Source: Burkholderia sp. (GTDB lineage: Bacteria; Pseudomonadota; Gammaproteobacteria; Burkholderiales; Burkholderiaceae). Taken from it: a stretch of DNA of 29,385 bases. How positions within the stretch are numbered: the first letter of the stretch is position 1; each line of letters begins with the position of its first letter. This document shows, in pieces, positions 1-8,233 of the stretch. The stretch spans positions 1 through 29,385 of the forward strand of contig JASLEG010000324.1 of NCBI GenBank assembly GCA_030151225.1, written 5' to 3'. Under the pieces are notes generated by a model. The model saw only the letters and a list, made by a program, of their open reading frames with translations, had not been told where the DNA came from and did not search any database. The position numbers and the translations under genes were made by a program.

Positions 1-86
1 CGGCACCGGCCGCGCAGGACGATTCGAATCCGGCCGGCGATGCCGGCGATGCCGGTCCCGCCGCGCCGGACGCGAGCGCGAACTGA
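1..86 (+). CDS. C-terminal tail of upstream gene, probably DUF2138 (YfaA-like), partial
   Basis: An open frame enters from the left edge and stops at TGA 84-86, two bases before the next ATG. Only 27 residues are visible, an Ala/Asp/Pro-rich, low-complexity tail with no diagnostic motif. The identity rests on synteny: the four genes that follow match E. coli yfaT, yfaS, yfaQ and yfaP in order, and the gene that precedes them there is yfaA (DUF2138). The 2-bp gap implies co-transcription and probably translational coupling with the next gene. The frame is well supported; the family name is an inference. Confidence 0.5.
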   Translation, partial: APAAQDDSNPAGDAGDAGPAAPDASAN

Positions 87-88
87 TC

Positions 89-766
89 ATGCGCCGCCGG
101 TTCCTTCTCGGCAGCGCGGCCGCGATCGGCCTGGCGCTCGCGAGCGCCGCGCGCGCGCTCGTGCCGGGGCAGGCCGTGCCCGACGCGGACGCGCTCACGC
201 CCGAGCAGTCGGCCGTGTTCCGCGCGTGGTTCGTGCGCATCGTCGATCAGCAGATTCGCCGCGGGCCCACGCCGCGCTGGACCCAGCGCGACTGCGCGGG
301 CCTGGTGCGCTTCGCCGCGATGGAAGCGCTGCGCGAGCACGACGCGCGCTGGCTCGCGGCCAACGGCATGAACGGCGCGGCGGACGCGAGCCGCCTGCCG
401 CCCGAGCTGCGGCTGAGCGCGCAGCAGCGCACGCTCGCGCAGCGCTGGAGCCGCATCGACGGCTCGGTCGGCGCCTACGCGTCCGCCATCGCGCTGATCC
501 AGCGCAACAGCCGCTTCGTCTCGCGCGACGTCAATCAGGCGCTGCCGGGCGACCTGCTGTTCTTCGACCAGGGCGATGACCAGCATCTGATGATCTGGCT
601 CGACCGATACATCGCCTATCACACGGGCACCGTCACGCCGACCGACAGCGGTCTGCGCGCGGTTGCCGTTTCCGATCTGATGCAATGGAAAGATTCCCGC
701 TGGCAGCCGTTCGACGGCAATCCGAATTTCGTCGGTGTGTTTCGTTTCGCGTTTCTGACGCCCTGA
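89..766 (+). CDS. yfaT: DUF1175 family secreted protein (YfaT-like), NlpC/P60-like motifs
   Basis: A 225-residue protein. The N-terminus is an export signal: a twin-arginine-like RRRFLLG followed by a hydrophobic Ala/Leu stretch, with a probable cleavage site after about residue 23 (ARA). The mature part carries RDCAGLVRF, with Cys69, then GDLLFF at about 154-159, His166 in DDQHLMIWL and His178 in YHTG. The order Cys-Gly-Leu-Val, Gly-Asp-Leu-x-Phe-Phe, His and a second polar residue is the layout of NlpC/P60 cysteine hydrolases, which cut peptidoglycan peptides. The family is annotated as unknown function, so a hydrolase role is inferred. It is the second visible gene of the alpha-2-macroglobulin operon. 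No strong Shine-Dalgarno is seen, which fits translational coupling to the upstream stop. Confidence 0.85.
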   Translation: MRRRFLLGSAAAIGLALASAARALVPGQAVPDADALTPEQSAVFRAWFVRIVDQQIRRGPTPRWTQRDCAGLVRFAAMEALREHDARWLAANGMNGAADASRLPPELRLSAQQRTLAQRWSRIDGSVGAYASAIALIQRNSRFVSRDVNQALPGDLLFFDQGDDQHLMIWLDRYIAYHTGTVTPTDSGLRAVAVSDLMQWKDSRWQPFDGNPNFVGVFRFAFLTP

Positions 767-774
767 GTGCTGCC

Positions 775-3700
775 ATGAGAGCTGCCATGAATGCCGCCAC
801 GCCAGTGTGGTTCGTCGCCCTGATCACCGTCGTGCGCACCCGCTCGGTCGCGCTCGTCGCGCTCGCCGCGCTGCTGTTCGGCGCGGGACTCGCGCCGGCC
901 CGCGCCGACGACGATCCGGCCCGGCAGAGCATCGACGCGAATCCCACGCTGAGCGCGCCCAACCCGAGCGGCTACGACGGCCAGGTGGTGCACGGCCAGC
1001 CCTTCTTCCTGCTGTCGGACGCCAGCTACGGCAGCAACCAGGTCGCGCAGGTGCGCCTCGAGGCGCCGGGCCGCGAGTATCAATCCGAGCTCGAGGGCTA
1101 CGGCGGCGCGGACGTGGTGGTGTACAAGGTGCCGAACCCGCTCGCGTTCCTGAAGGCGCAGAAGAACCTGCACCGCCTGAACATCAAGCCGAACTACCAG
1201 GGCGAGGGGCTCGCCAACACGCTCGCCTATCTGTGGGACCGCTGGCTCGGCGCCGCGCGCCGCGCCTGGCAGCGCGTGCTGTCGTTCGCCACGCGCAGCC
1301 AGGTGACCAAGGCCAGGCCCGAATTCAGGCTCGGCGATCAGGTGGCCGCGCCCACCCACTTCGAGCCCGAGTCGCGCTTCGCGCCGCTGCGCGGCTTCGA
1401 TCTGGTCACGCGCTTCCGCTATCCGATCTGGCAGGCGAAGACGATCCAGCCGCCGAAGGGCGTGAAGCTGGCCGGCAGCAGCAGCGAGTTCGTCGACGCG
1501 CCGGCCGGCAACGTGATGATTCCGGTGGGCAAGCTGGCACCGGGCCTGTATCTGGTCGAGGCCATGATCGGCAGCTATCGCGCACACACGCTGCTGTTCG
1601 TGTCGGATACCGTGGCCGCGGTCAAGGCCTCGTCGAACGGCCTGCTGGTGTGGACCGCGCGCCGCGACGACGGCAAGCCGGTGCCGAACACCGAGGTGAG
1701 CTGGACCGACGGCGTGGGCGTGCTGCAGAGCGGCGCGACCGGCGCGGACGGCGCGCTCGCGCTCGACCACGTCTCGCCCGAGCGCAGCTACGTGATCGGC
1801 AGCGATCCGCAGGGCGGCGTGTTCGTGTCGGAAAACTTCTACTACGACAGCGAGATCTACAACACCAAGATCTACTCGCTGACCGACCGGCCGCTCTATC
1901 GCCCCGGCGACACCGTGCACGTGAAGTTCATCGGCCGTACCTTCCAGAGCGCGAACCAGTCCACGGCGCCGGCCGCGGCGCAGATCAGGCTCGACGTGAT
2001 CGATCCGAACGGCGCGCCGATCGCGTCGCGCAACGTGGATTTCGCCTCGGACGCCGGCGGCGAGGCCAGCTTCACGCTGCCCGCCACCGCGCAGGGCGGC
2101 GGCTACACGCTGCGCTTCGACTACCACGGCGATACCTACGGCGGCGCGTTCCGCGTGGCCGAATACGTGAAGCCGCACTTCGACGTCAACCTGACGATGG
2201 ACAAGGCCGACTACGCGACCGGCGACACCCCGAAGGGCACCATCGCGCTGCGCTATCCGGACGGCAAGCCGGTCAAGCACGGCAAGGTGTCGGTCACGCT
2301 GCGCGCGCAGAAGGTGGCGATCGTGGACGGCGAGCTGAACTACTCGGGCCTGTTCCCGGTGAAGCTCGAACAGCAGGAACTCGAGACCGACGGCGACGGC
2401 AACGTCACGCTGACGCTGCCGGCCGCGAAGGATCCGAGCCGCTACGCGCTGACGCTGTTCGCGCGCGACGGCGCGGCCTATCGCGTGCGCGTGACGCGCG
2501 AGGTGCTGATCGCGCGCGGCGCGACGCCGTACCGGCTCGTCACCGCGAAGTCGTTCTCGCAGCCGCATGAAAGCGTGGGCTTCACGCTCGCGGCGCTGGC
2601 GAATGCCACGAATGCCGCGAATGCAGCGAATGGCACGAACGGTGTCGCGCCCGCTCACAAGCCCGCCAGGTGGGAACTCACGCGCCTCGAAACCCAGACG
2701 AAGACCGAAGGCACGCTGCCCGCGCCGGGCGCGGACGGCCGCACGAGCTTCCCGCTGCAGTTCGACGCGCCGGGCTCGTACATGGTGTCGGTCAAGGACG
2801 ACGCGGGCAACCTGCTCGCGGCGGCCAGCCACTGGGTGGCCGGCGACGGCCTCAAGGCGATTCCGGGCAGCGTGGAAATCGTGATGGACCGCGATCGCTA
2901 CCGGATCGGCGACACGGCCGAGGCGCTGATCACCTTCCCGTACGCGGTGGACGACGCGCTGCTCACGCTCGAGCGCGACCGCGTGGAGGCGCGCGCGCTG
3001 CTGTCGAAGGGCGGCGACTGGCTGAGCCTCACCCGCGTGACGCCCACGCAATGGAAGGCGCGCATCAAGGTGGGCCCCGATTTCGCGCCGAACATGACGT
3101 TCTCGGTGCTGTACGTGCACGACGGCGAATACGTGTTCCAGAACGCCGGCATCGTGGTGGCGAAGCCCGCGATCGACATCAGTGTGAAGAGCGACAAGGC
3201 CGTGTACGCGCCGGGCGAGACCGTCACGCTCGACCTCGGCAGCGCGCTGGCCGGCCAGCCGCTGCCCGCGCACCTGACCGTCAGCGTGGTGGACGAGATG
3301 GTGTACCTGCTGCAGCCGGAGATCGCGCCGAACATCTCGGACTTCTTCTATCACCCGCGCCGCAACAACGTGCGCACCACCTCGAGCCTGTCCTTCATCA
3401 CCTACGATCTCGCGCTGTCGGCGATGCGCGGCGCGCCGGGCGGCCCGCAGCGCGGCCAGTACAACGAGCGCGGCGTGAAGATGCTGGAGCGCCCGCGTCG
3501 CGACGACATCGACACCGCGGCCTGGCAGGCCGACCTGCAGACCGATGCGAGCGGCCACGCGCGCATGACGTTCCGCATGCCCGACGCGCTGGCGCGCTGG
3601 CGCGTGACGGTGCGCGCGATCTCGGCGGACGGCACGGTGGGCCAGCGCACCGCCTGGCTGCGCTCGGACAAGCCGCTCTATCTGAAGTGGAGCGGCCCGG

Positions 3701-5598
3701 CCCGCTTCCGCGACGGCGATCAGCCCGTGATCGACATGATCGCGTTCAATCAGCGCAATACCGACGTGGACGCGCAGTGGAGCGTGAACGGCGCGGGCCT
3801 CGCGGTCGATCGCAAGGTCACGCTGAAGCCCGGCGCGAACTACCTGACGCTGCCGCGCGTGGCGCTGACACCGGGCGTGGTGGATGCCGCGCTGCGCGTG
3901 AACGGCCGCGACATGGATCGCCTGCAGACCCGCGTGAGCCTTGGCGTGCCGGGCTGGCTCGACCTGCGCGAGGTGCCGGTCGCGCTTGATGCGAATCCGA
4001 AGCCGCTGGCGCTGGCGCCCGACGCGCAGGACGTGCGCGTGCGCTTCCTGAGCGGCGGCGCGAGCCAGTTCTCGCGCGTGGCCGACGATCTGATCGGCTA
4101 TCCGTACGGTTGCGCCGAGCAGACCTCGAGCCGCCTGATTCCGCTCGCGCTCGCGCACGACGTGCTGGGCCGCGCGGCGGATGGCGCCGCGTCGCAACAG
4201 CAGGGCGCATCGAACGAGCTCGAGGCACGCCTGCGCAACCAGCGCCAGCGCCTCGCGCTGCTGGCCGGCATCAACGGCGGCTTCGGCTGGTGGGGCGACA
4301 CCACCGGCGGCAGCGCGTTCGTGACGGCCTATGCGTATTACGCGGACTGGCTCGCGAGCCGCAGCCTCGGCATCACGCTGCCGGACGGCAACTGGCAGCA
4401 CGCGCTCGACATCTATCGCGACCACGGCGCCAGGGAGCCGCTGCTGCACCGCGCGCTCGCGCTGTGGCTGCTGCAGCAGATGGGGCTGCCGGTGGCGACG
4501 CCGGTGTCGGGCGTGGCAGGGCAGCTCGCGCAGCAGGCCTCCACGATGTTCGACGCCGGCAAGGCCGCGCCGGCCTACGGCGCGGAGGACAGCCTGGTGT
4601 TCGCGGCGCCCGATTCGCCGCGCGGCCTCGAAATGGCCGTGGTGCTGACGGCCTGGACGGCGCATGCGAGCAACGCGAGCCTGCCCGACGGCTTCGATGC
4701 GGTCGCCGCGCGGGCACGCGCCGAGCTGATCGGCAATCCCACGCCGCTGATCGAGGCGCTGCTGGCGATGGCCGGCGATGCCGGCACGCCGGTCGATGCG
4801 AACGCGGTGCTCGCGCAGAGCAGCGCCACGTACCCGACCGTCGATCGCGCGCTCACGCTGCTGTGGCTGCGCCGCGCCATGTCGCGCACGCCGGGCGGCG
4901 AGGCGGCGCAGCCGCTGCCGGTGCCGGCCGGCACCCAGTGGAAGCGGGTCGGCACGCCGACCGGCGCGAGCGCCTATGCCTGGACCGGTGCCACGCCGCC
5001 GGCCGCGCTCGAGGTGGGCGCGGCGCGCCCCGAGGTGACCGCCGTGGTGTCGTACCGCAGCCGCGAGGCGCAGCCGAGCCGCCTGCCCGTCAAGCTCGAA
5101 CGCAGCTTCTACCGGCTCGATCCGATCGCGCCGAAGTCCGACGCCGACAAGGCCGAAGGCCACTTCACCTTCGAGGCGCACCGCGTGAAGGCCGGCGACG
5201 CGATCGACGGCAACGCGCTCTACGTCGACGAGGTCACGCTCACGCCGCAGGACGCCTCGGCGCTGCATTACGGCCTGCTCGAGGTGCCGCTGCCGCCGGG
5301 CGGTTCGGTGGAGGCCACCAGCTGGGGCGTCAGCATCAGCGGGCTGCCGGGCACCGACGCGAACGGCAACGGCCCGCAGCCGTTCGCGCGCGCGGCCGGC
5401 TACGAGATGGGCGAGCTCGGCTATCACCAGCCGGTGCCGCTGCTCGACCGGCCGGTGACGCTGCGCCAGCTGGTGCGCTTCGCGGTGCCGGGCACCTTCA
5501 CGATGCCGCCGGCGCGCTACTTCCGCATGTATCAGCCGGAGCAGAAGGCCTACGAAGGCGGCCGCAGCGACCGCATGGTCACGCTGCGCGTCGAGTGA
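775..5598 (+). CDS. yfaS: Alpha-2-macroglobulin family protein (YfaS/MagD-like)
   Basis: About 1607 residues, close to other bacterial A2Ms (about 1500-1650). I prefer the ATG at 775 (787 is also possible) because the longer frame from 685 would run 82 bp into yfaT. A hydrophobic signal segment ends near APARA before DDD; there is no lipobox, so the protein is probably periplasmic. Several beta-rich MG repeats fill the first half, including YRPGDTVHVKF near residue 378. A basic, flexible stretch at about 855-915 sits where bait regions lie. The A2M core follows, with WQADLQTDASGHARMTF and PDALARWRVTVRA. GCAEQ at 4108-4122 (Cys1113) is an intact CxEQ thioester motif, followed by the alpha-toroid segment with GGFGWWGD. 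Known role of the family: covalent trapping of proteases that attack the periplasm. In P. aeruginosa the homologue MagD works in a complex encoded by its operon. Confidence 0.93.
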   Translation: MRAAMNAATPVWFVALITVVRTRSVALVALAALLFGAGLAPARADDDPARQSIDANPTLSAPNPSGYDGQVVHGQPFFLLSDASYGSNQVAQVRLEAPGREYQSELEGYGGADVVVYKVPNPLAFLKAQKNLHRLNIKPNYQGEGLANTLAYLWDRWLGAARRAWQRVLSFATRSQVTKARPEFRLGDQVAAPTHFEPESRFAPLRGFDLVTRFRYPIWQAKTIQPPKGVKLAGSSSEFVDAPAGNVMIPVGKLAPGLYLVEAMIGSYRAHTLLFVSDTVAAVKASSNGLLVWTARRDDGKPVPNTEVSWTDGVGVLQSGATGADGALALDHVSPERSYVIGSDPQGGVFVSENFYYDSEIYNTKIYSLTDRPLYRPGDTVHVKFIGRTFQSANQSTAPAAAQIRLDVIDPNGAPIASRNVDFASDAGGEASFTLPATAQGGGYTLRFDYHGDTYGGAFRVAEYVKPHFDVNLTMDKADYATGDTPKGTIALRYPDGKPVKHGKVSVTLRAQKVAIVDGELNYSGLFPVKLEQQELETDGDGNVTLTLPAAKDPSRYALTLFARDGAAYRVRVTREVLIARGATPYRLVTAKSFSQPHESVGFTLAALANATNAANAANGTNGVAPAHKPARWELTRLETQTKTEGTLPAPGADGRTSFPLQFDAPGSYMVSVKDDAGNLLAAASHWVAGDGLKAIPGSVEIVMDRDRYRIGDTAEALITFPYAVDDALLTLERDRVEARALLSKGGDWLSLTRVTPTQWKARIKVGPDFAPNMTFSVLYVHDGEYVFQNAGIVVAKPAIDISVKSDKAVYAPGETVTLDLGSALAGQPLPAHLTVSVVDEMVYLLQPEIAPNISDFFYHPRRNNVRTTSSLSFITYDLALSAMRGAPGGPQRGQYNERGVKMLERPRRDDIDTAAWQADLQTDASGHARMTFRMPDALARWRVTVRAISADGTVGQRTAWLRSDKPLYLKWSGPARFRDGDQPVIDMIAFNQRNTDVDAQWSVNGAGLAVDRKVTLKPGANYLTLPRVALTPGVVDAALRVNGRDMDRLQTRVSLGVPGWLDLREVPVALDANPKPLALAPDAQDVRVRFLSGGASQFSRVADDLIGYPYGCAEQTSSRLIPLALAHDVLGRAADGAASQQQGASNELEARLRNQRQRLALLAGINGGFGWWGDTTGGSAFVTAYAYYADWLASRSLGITLPDGNWQHALDIYRDHGAREPLLHRALALWLLQQMGLPVATPVSGVAGQLAQQASTMFDAGKAAPAYGAEDSLVFAAPDSPRGLEMAVVLTAWTAHASNASLPDGFDAVAARARAELIGNPTPLIEALLAMAGDAGTPVDANAVLAQSSATYPTVDRALTLLWLRRAMSRTPGGEAAQPLPVPAGTQWKRVGTPTGASAYAWTGATPPAALEVGAARPEVTAVVSYRSREAQPSRLPVKLERSFYRLDPIAPKSDADKAEGHFTFEAHRVKAGDAIDGNALYVDEVTLTPQDASALHYGLLEVPLPPGGSVEATSWGVSISGLPGTDANGNGPQPFARAAGYEMGELGYHQPVPLLDRPVTLRQLVRFAVPGTFTMPPARYFRMYQPEQKAYEGGRSDRMVTLRVE
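2602..2637 (+). repeat. Four imperfect 9-bp tandem repeats inside the A2M gene
   Basis: Four consecutive copies of a 9-bp unit of the form AATGSMRCG encode an Asn-Ala-(Thr/Ala) run within a short low-complexity linker (about residues 610-623, Asn/Ala/Thr/Gly only). The run is in frame, so a gain or loss of units would change linker length without breaking the protein. It lies between MG-type domains and upstream of the likely bait region. Confidence 0.7.
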
Positions 5599-5605
5599 GG
5601 ACGCG

Positions 5606-7348
5606 GTGAGCGCGCGCATCGTCGGGCTGGCCGTGGCGTGGCTGCTGGCGCTCGCCTGCGCGGGCGGCGGCGCCACGGCGCATGCCGCCACGCAGGCGCC
5701 GGCCTCGGCCGCCGAGCCCGCGGCCTCGGCATTGCGCTTTGCGTGGCTGCGCGACGGCGGCGCGCGGCTGTGGCGTGTCGACGCGGCCGCCGATTCCACC
5801 GAGCCCGCCGCGCCGGGCCCCGGCGAGCCGCTGCCGGCCACGCTCGACACGCAACTCGGCAGCGTCTGGAAGCTGTTCGTCTACGCGTACCTGGTGGACC
5901 GGCGGATCGCCGCGCCCGATTACCAGTGCGAGGGCGGCGATCGCGACGAGGTGTACTGCTGCATGACGGGCGGCCACATCGATCGCGAGCGCGCGCTCGT
6001 GCAGTCGTGCGGGCTGTTCTTCGAACCGCACCGGCTGCAGCTCGATCCGGCCGGCTGGCGGCAATACTGGCGCGCGCATCAGGCGCCGGCCTGGCTGCTG
6101 GATCTGTACGCGCTGAAGCCCGAGAAGCGGGTGCGCGTGGCGGACCTGCTCGCGGCGCTGCAGGCGATTCCGGCGCGTGCCCGCGACGACACCGGCGACA
6201 CGCTGGTGTCGGTCGTCACGAGCGGGCGCGGCGAGGGCACGGTCGCGCGCTACGGCAGCCTGCTGCGCGCCAAGACCTGGACCATGCCCGACGGCTCGGG
6301 CGGCTACCTGGGCGGCGCAGCCGGCTGGCTCGCCGACGGCACGCCGGTGTGGCTGGGCGGCCGTGGCGGCAGCGTGCGGGTGCTGGCCGCCGCCGCGCCG
6401 CGGCTCGCGCCGCTGGTCGCGCAGAGCGCGGTGCCCGACGATCGCGCCTGCGTGGCCGTCGAATTGTTCTCGCGCTATCCGGTCCGCGCCGTGTTCGAGG
6501 CACGCCCGGGCGGCCGTGCCGTGCCGCCGGGGCTGCTGGTCGGCGCGTACCGCGTGGCCTTCGGAAACGGCAATGCGCTGCCGATCGAGAGCCACGGCGA
6601 CCTGCGCCTCGATCGCGACGACACCGGCAAGCTGCACATCGCCGGGCGTTTCGGCATGAACGACTACGTGGCGCGCGTGGTGGAGCGCGAGGGCGACACG
6701 GCCGAGCCGCAGGCGGCCCGCGCGCTGGCGGTGGCGGCGCGCAGCTATCTGGTGCAGAACGCCGGGCGCGAGCGCGGCTGCTACGCGATCGACGACAGCA
6801 GCCGCACCCAGCGCGTGCTGCCGCGCCCGCCGCAGGCGGCCTCGCGCAACGCCGCCGATTTCACCGACGGGCTGGTGCTGGCGGGCGCGCCCGTGCAGTT
6901 CCATCACGATCGGGCCGGCCCCGGGCGCATGAGCTGGCTCGACGCCAAGGCCGCCGCCGCGCGCGGCCTCGGCTTCGACGCGATCCTCGCGCGCACCTGG
7001 CCGCAGGCCACGCTCACCTCCTTCGCGAGCCCGCTGGCCGGCGACTGCGAGCCGGTGCTGGGCGCGCGCGACTGGCTCGCGCGCGAGGCCCCGCTGTGGG
7101 CGCGGCGCCTGGCCGGCGAGCCCGGCTACGAAACGCCGGAGCTGCCGGCCGTATGCGAGGTCAGCGCGGGCCGCCCCTACGCCGATGCCGGGCGCAACCG
7201 CGTGTACATCCGCCGCCTGCGCTCCGACGACGACCGCATCGCGCTGACCCACGAATACCTGCACCTGGCCTTCGCGCATCATCCGCGCGGGCTCGACGAG
7301 CGCTTCGTCGAGCAGACCGCGCGCAGGCTGATCCTCACGGGAAACTGA
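5606..7348 (+). CDS. yfaQ: DUF2300 secreted protein (YfaQ-like), PBP-like, SpoIID-like and HExxH motifs
   Basis: 580 residues from a GTG start; a TGAGGA Shine-Dalgarno overlaps the yfaS stop 4 bases upstream. A signal peptide ends near residue 27 (TAHA). Three motif blocks are visible. First, LGSVWKLFVY (Ser86, Lys89), ALVQSCG (Ser134) and RAKTWT (Lys223) have the order and spacing of the SxxK, SxN and KTG motifs of penicillin-binding proteins, although Gly replaces Asn and Trp replaces Gly. Second, MNDYVARVVEREG (351-363) and ALAVAARSYL resemble SpoIID/LytB proteins. Third, HEYLH at 549-553 is a HExxH zinc-peptidase signature, with Glu565 and Glu569 downstream. The family is officially of unknown function, so the domain reading is mine. 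The usual pairing of bacterial A2Ms with PbpC makes a PBP-like partner here plausible. It sits tightly between yfaS and yfaP. Confidence 0.85.
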   Translation: MSARIVGLAVAWLLALACAGGGATAHAATQAPASAAEPAASALRFAWLRDGGARLWRVDAAADSTEPAAPGPGEPLPATLDTQLGSVWKLFVYAYLVDRRIAAPDYQCEGGDRDEVYCCMTGGHIDRERALVQSCGLFFEPHRLQLDPAGWRQYWRAHQAPAWLLDLYALKPEKRVRVADLLAALQAIPARARDDTGDTLVSVVTSGRGEGTVARYGSLLRAKTWTMPDGSGGYLGGAAGWLADGTPVWLGGRGGSVRVLAAAAPRLAPLVAQSAVPDDRACVAVELFSRYPVRAVFEARPGGRAVPPGLLVGAYRVAFGNGNALPIESHGDLRLDRDDTGKLHIAGRFGMNDYVARVVEREGDTAEPQAARALAVAARSYLVQNAGRERGCYAIDDSSRTQRVLPRPPQAASRNAADFTDGLVLAGAPVQFHHDRAGPGRMSWLDAKAAAARGLGFDAILARTWPQATLTSFASPLAGDCEPVLGARDWLAREAPLWARRLAGEPGYETPELPAVCEVSAGRPYADAGRNRVYIRRLRSDDDRIALTHEYLHLAFAHHPRGLDERFVEQTARRLILTGN

Positions 7349-7426
7349 CCGACGATGAAGCTGCCCGGCGCTCCTTCCCGCATCGAACCCGCCATCGCCT
7401 TCGGGCCCACGAACCAGCGAACCCAC

Positions 7427-8224
7427 ATGAACGCGATCCGCTCCTTCCGTCGTCCCGTCCGCCACGCCCTGGCCATGCTCGCGCTGGCCGCCTGCGCGAA
7501 CGCGGCGCACGCCGACGGCATCGACTTCACCGCGCCGCTGAACGGCTGGCGCAATTCGGCCGGCGACGCGGCGCGCTACACGCAGGACGTGCACTATCCG
7601 GCGGTGGCCGTCAGCACGCCCGAAGGGCAGAGCGTGAACGCGCTGATCGCCGGGCACATAAAAGGCTCGCCCAAGGCCGGGCCGGGCGCGGTGGGCACGC
7701 TGATCGTGAACGGCACGCCGATGCCGCAGCGCATCGAGGAGGATGGCTCGTTCTCGCGGCCGTTCGCGTTCGGCTCGGGCAGCAACGGCGTGGAGCTGCG
7801 CACGGCCGACGGCTCGCGCAAGCGCGTGCAGTTCTACGACGCCTACACGAACAAGACCCACGCGCGGTTGCGCATCGTGCTGGCCTGGGATACCGACGGC
7901 ACCGATCTGGACCTGCACGTGGTGTCGCCCGACGGCGCGCACACCTATTACGGCGACCGCGTGGCGCCGAACGGCGGCGCACTCGACGTGGACGTGACCA
8001 CCGGCTACGGCCCCGAGATCTATTCGAGCGCCGCGCCGCTGCACGGCACCTACCTGGTGTACGTGAACTACTACGGCGCCGGCAGCAGCGGCAGCGACAT
8101 GACCGTGGCGCAGGTCACGATCATCACCGACGAGGGCACGCCGAACGAGAAGAGCGAGACGGTGCGCGCGCCGATGCGCAAGCCCGGCGAGCTGACGCTC
8201 GTGAAGCGCTTCACGATTCCCTGA
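7427..8224 (+). CDS. yfaP: DUF2135 family exported protein (YfaP-like)
   Basis: 265 residues from the ATG at 7427, close to the 258 or so of E. coli YfaP. An in-frame ATG at 7355 would add 24 non-hydrophobic residues ahead of the signal peptide and is less likely, though neither start has a good ribosome site. The signal sequence contains LAAC (Cys23), a fair lipobox, and also AHA before Asp30, so both lipoprotein and ordinary signal-peptidase processing are possible. Residues about 32-128 look like an Ig-like beta domain (GTLIVNGTPMP, DGSFSRPF, GSNGVELRTADG). Residues about 145-235 are the DUF2135 domain, with an acidic cluster in WDTDGTDLDLHVVSPDG and GTYLVYVNYYG. It is the last gene of the A2M operon, ending 9 bp from a convergent gene. 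Its biochemical role is unknown; partnership with the A2M is inferred from conserved synteny. Confidence 0.85.
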   Translation: MNAIRSFRRPVRHALAMLALAACANAAHADGIDFTAPLNGWRNSAGDAARYTQDVHYPAVAVSTPEGQSVNALIAGHIKGSPKAGPGAVGTLIVNGTPMPQRIEEDGSFSRPFAFGSGSNGVELRTADGSRKRVQFYDAYTNKTHARLRIVLAWDTDGTDLDLHVVSPDGAHTYYGDRVAPNGGALDVDVTTGYGPEIYSSAAPLHGTYLVYVNYYGAGSSGSDMTVAQVTIITDEGTPNEKSETVRAPMRKPGELTLVKRFTIP

Positions 8225-8233
8225 CCGACGCGA

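Noticed and set aside
685..774. Upstream ATG start for the A2M
   Set aside because: It would overlap yfaT by 82 bp and add 30 Arg-rich residues ahead of the signal peptide. The ATG at 775 or 787 gives a normal export signal.
5606..5690. Lipoprotein signal in the DUF2300 protein
   Set aside because: The only cysteine in the signal region sits in ALAC, which lacks Leu/Val at -3, so it is a poor lipobox. Ordinary cleavage near residue 27 is more likely.
619..5850. 1743-codon antisense open frame across the A2M gene
   Set aside because: Arg/His/Ala-rich composition with no domain, typical of an antisense shadow in high-GC coding DNA. The plus-strand A2M has clear family motifs.
5579..8044. 821-codon antisense frame and an 885-codon plus frame over yfaQ/yfaP
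   Set aside because: Both are Arg-rich shadows. The accepted genes in this interval have signal peptides, motifs and tight operon spacing.
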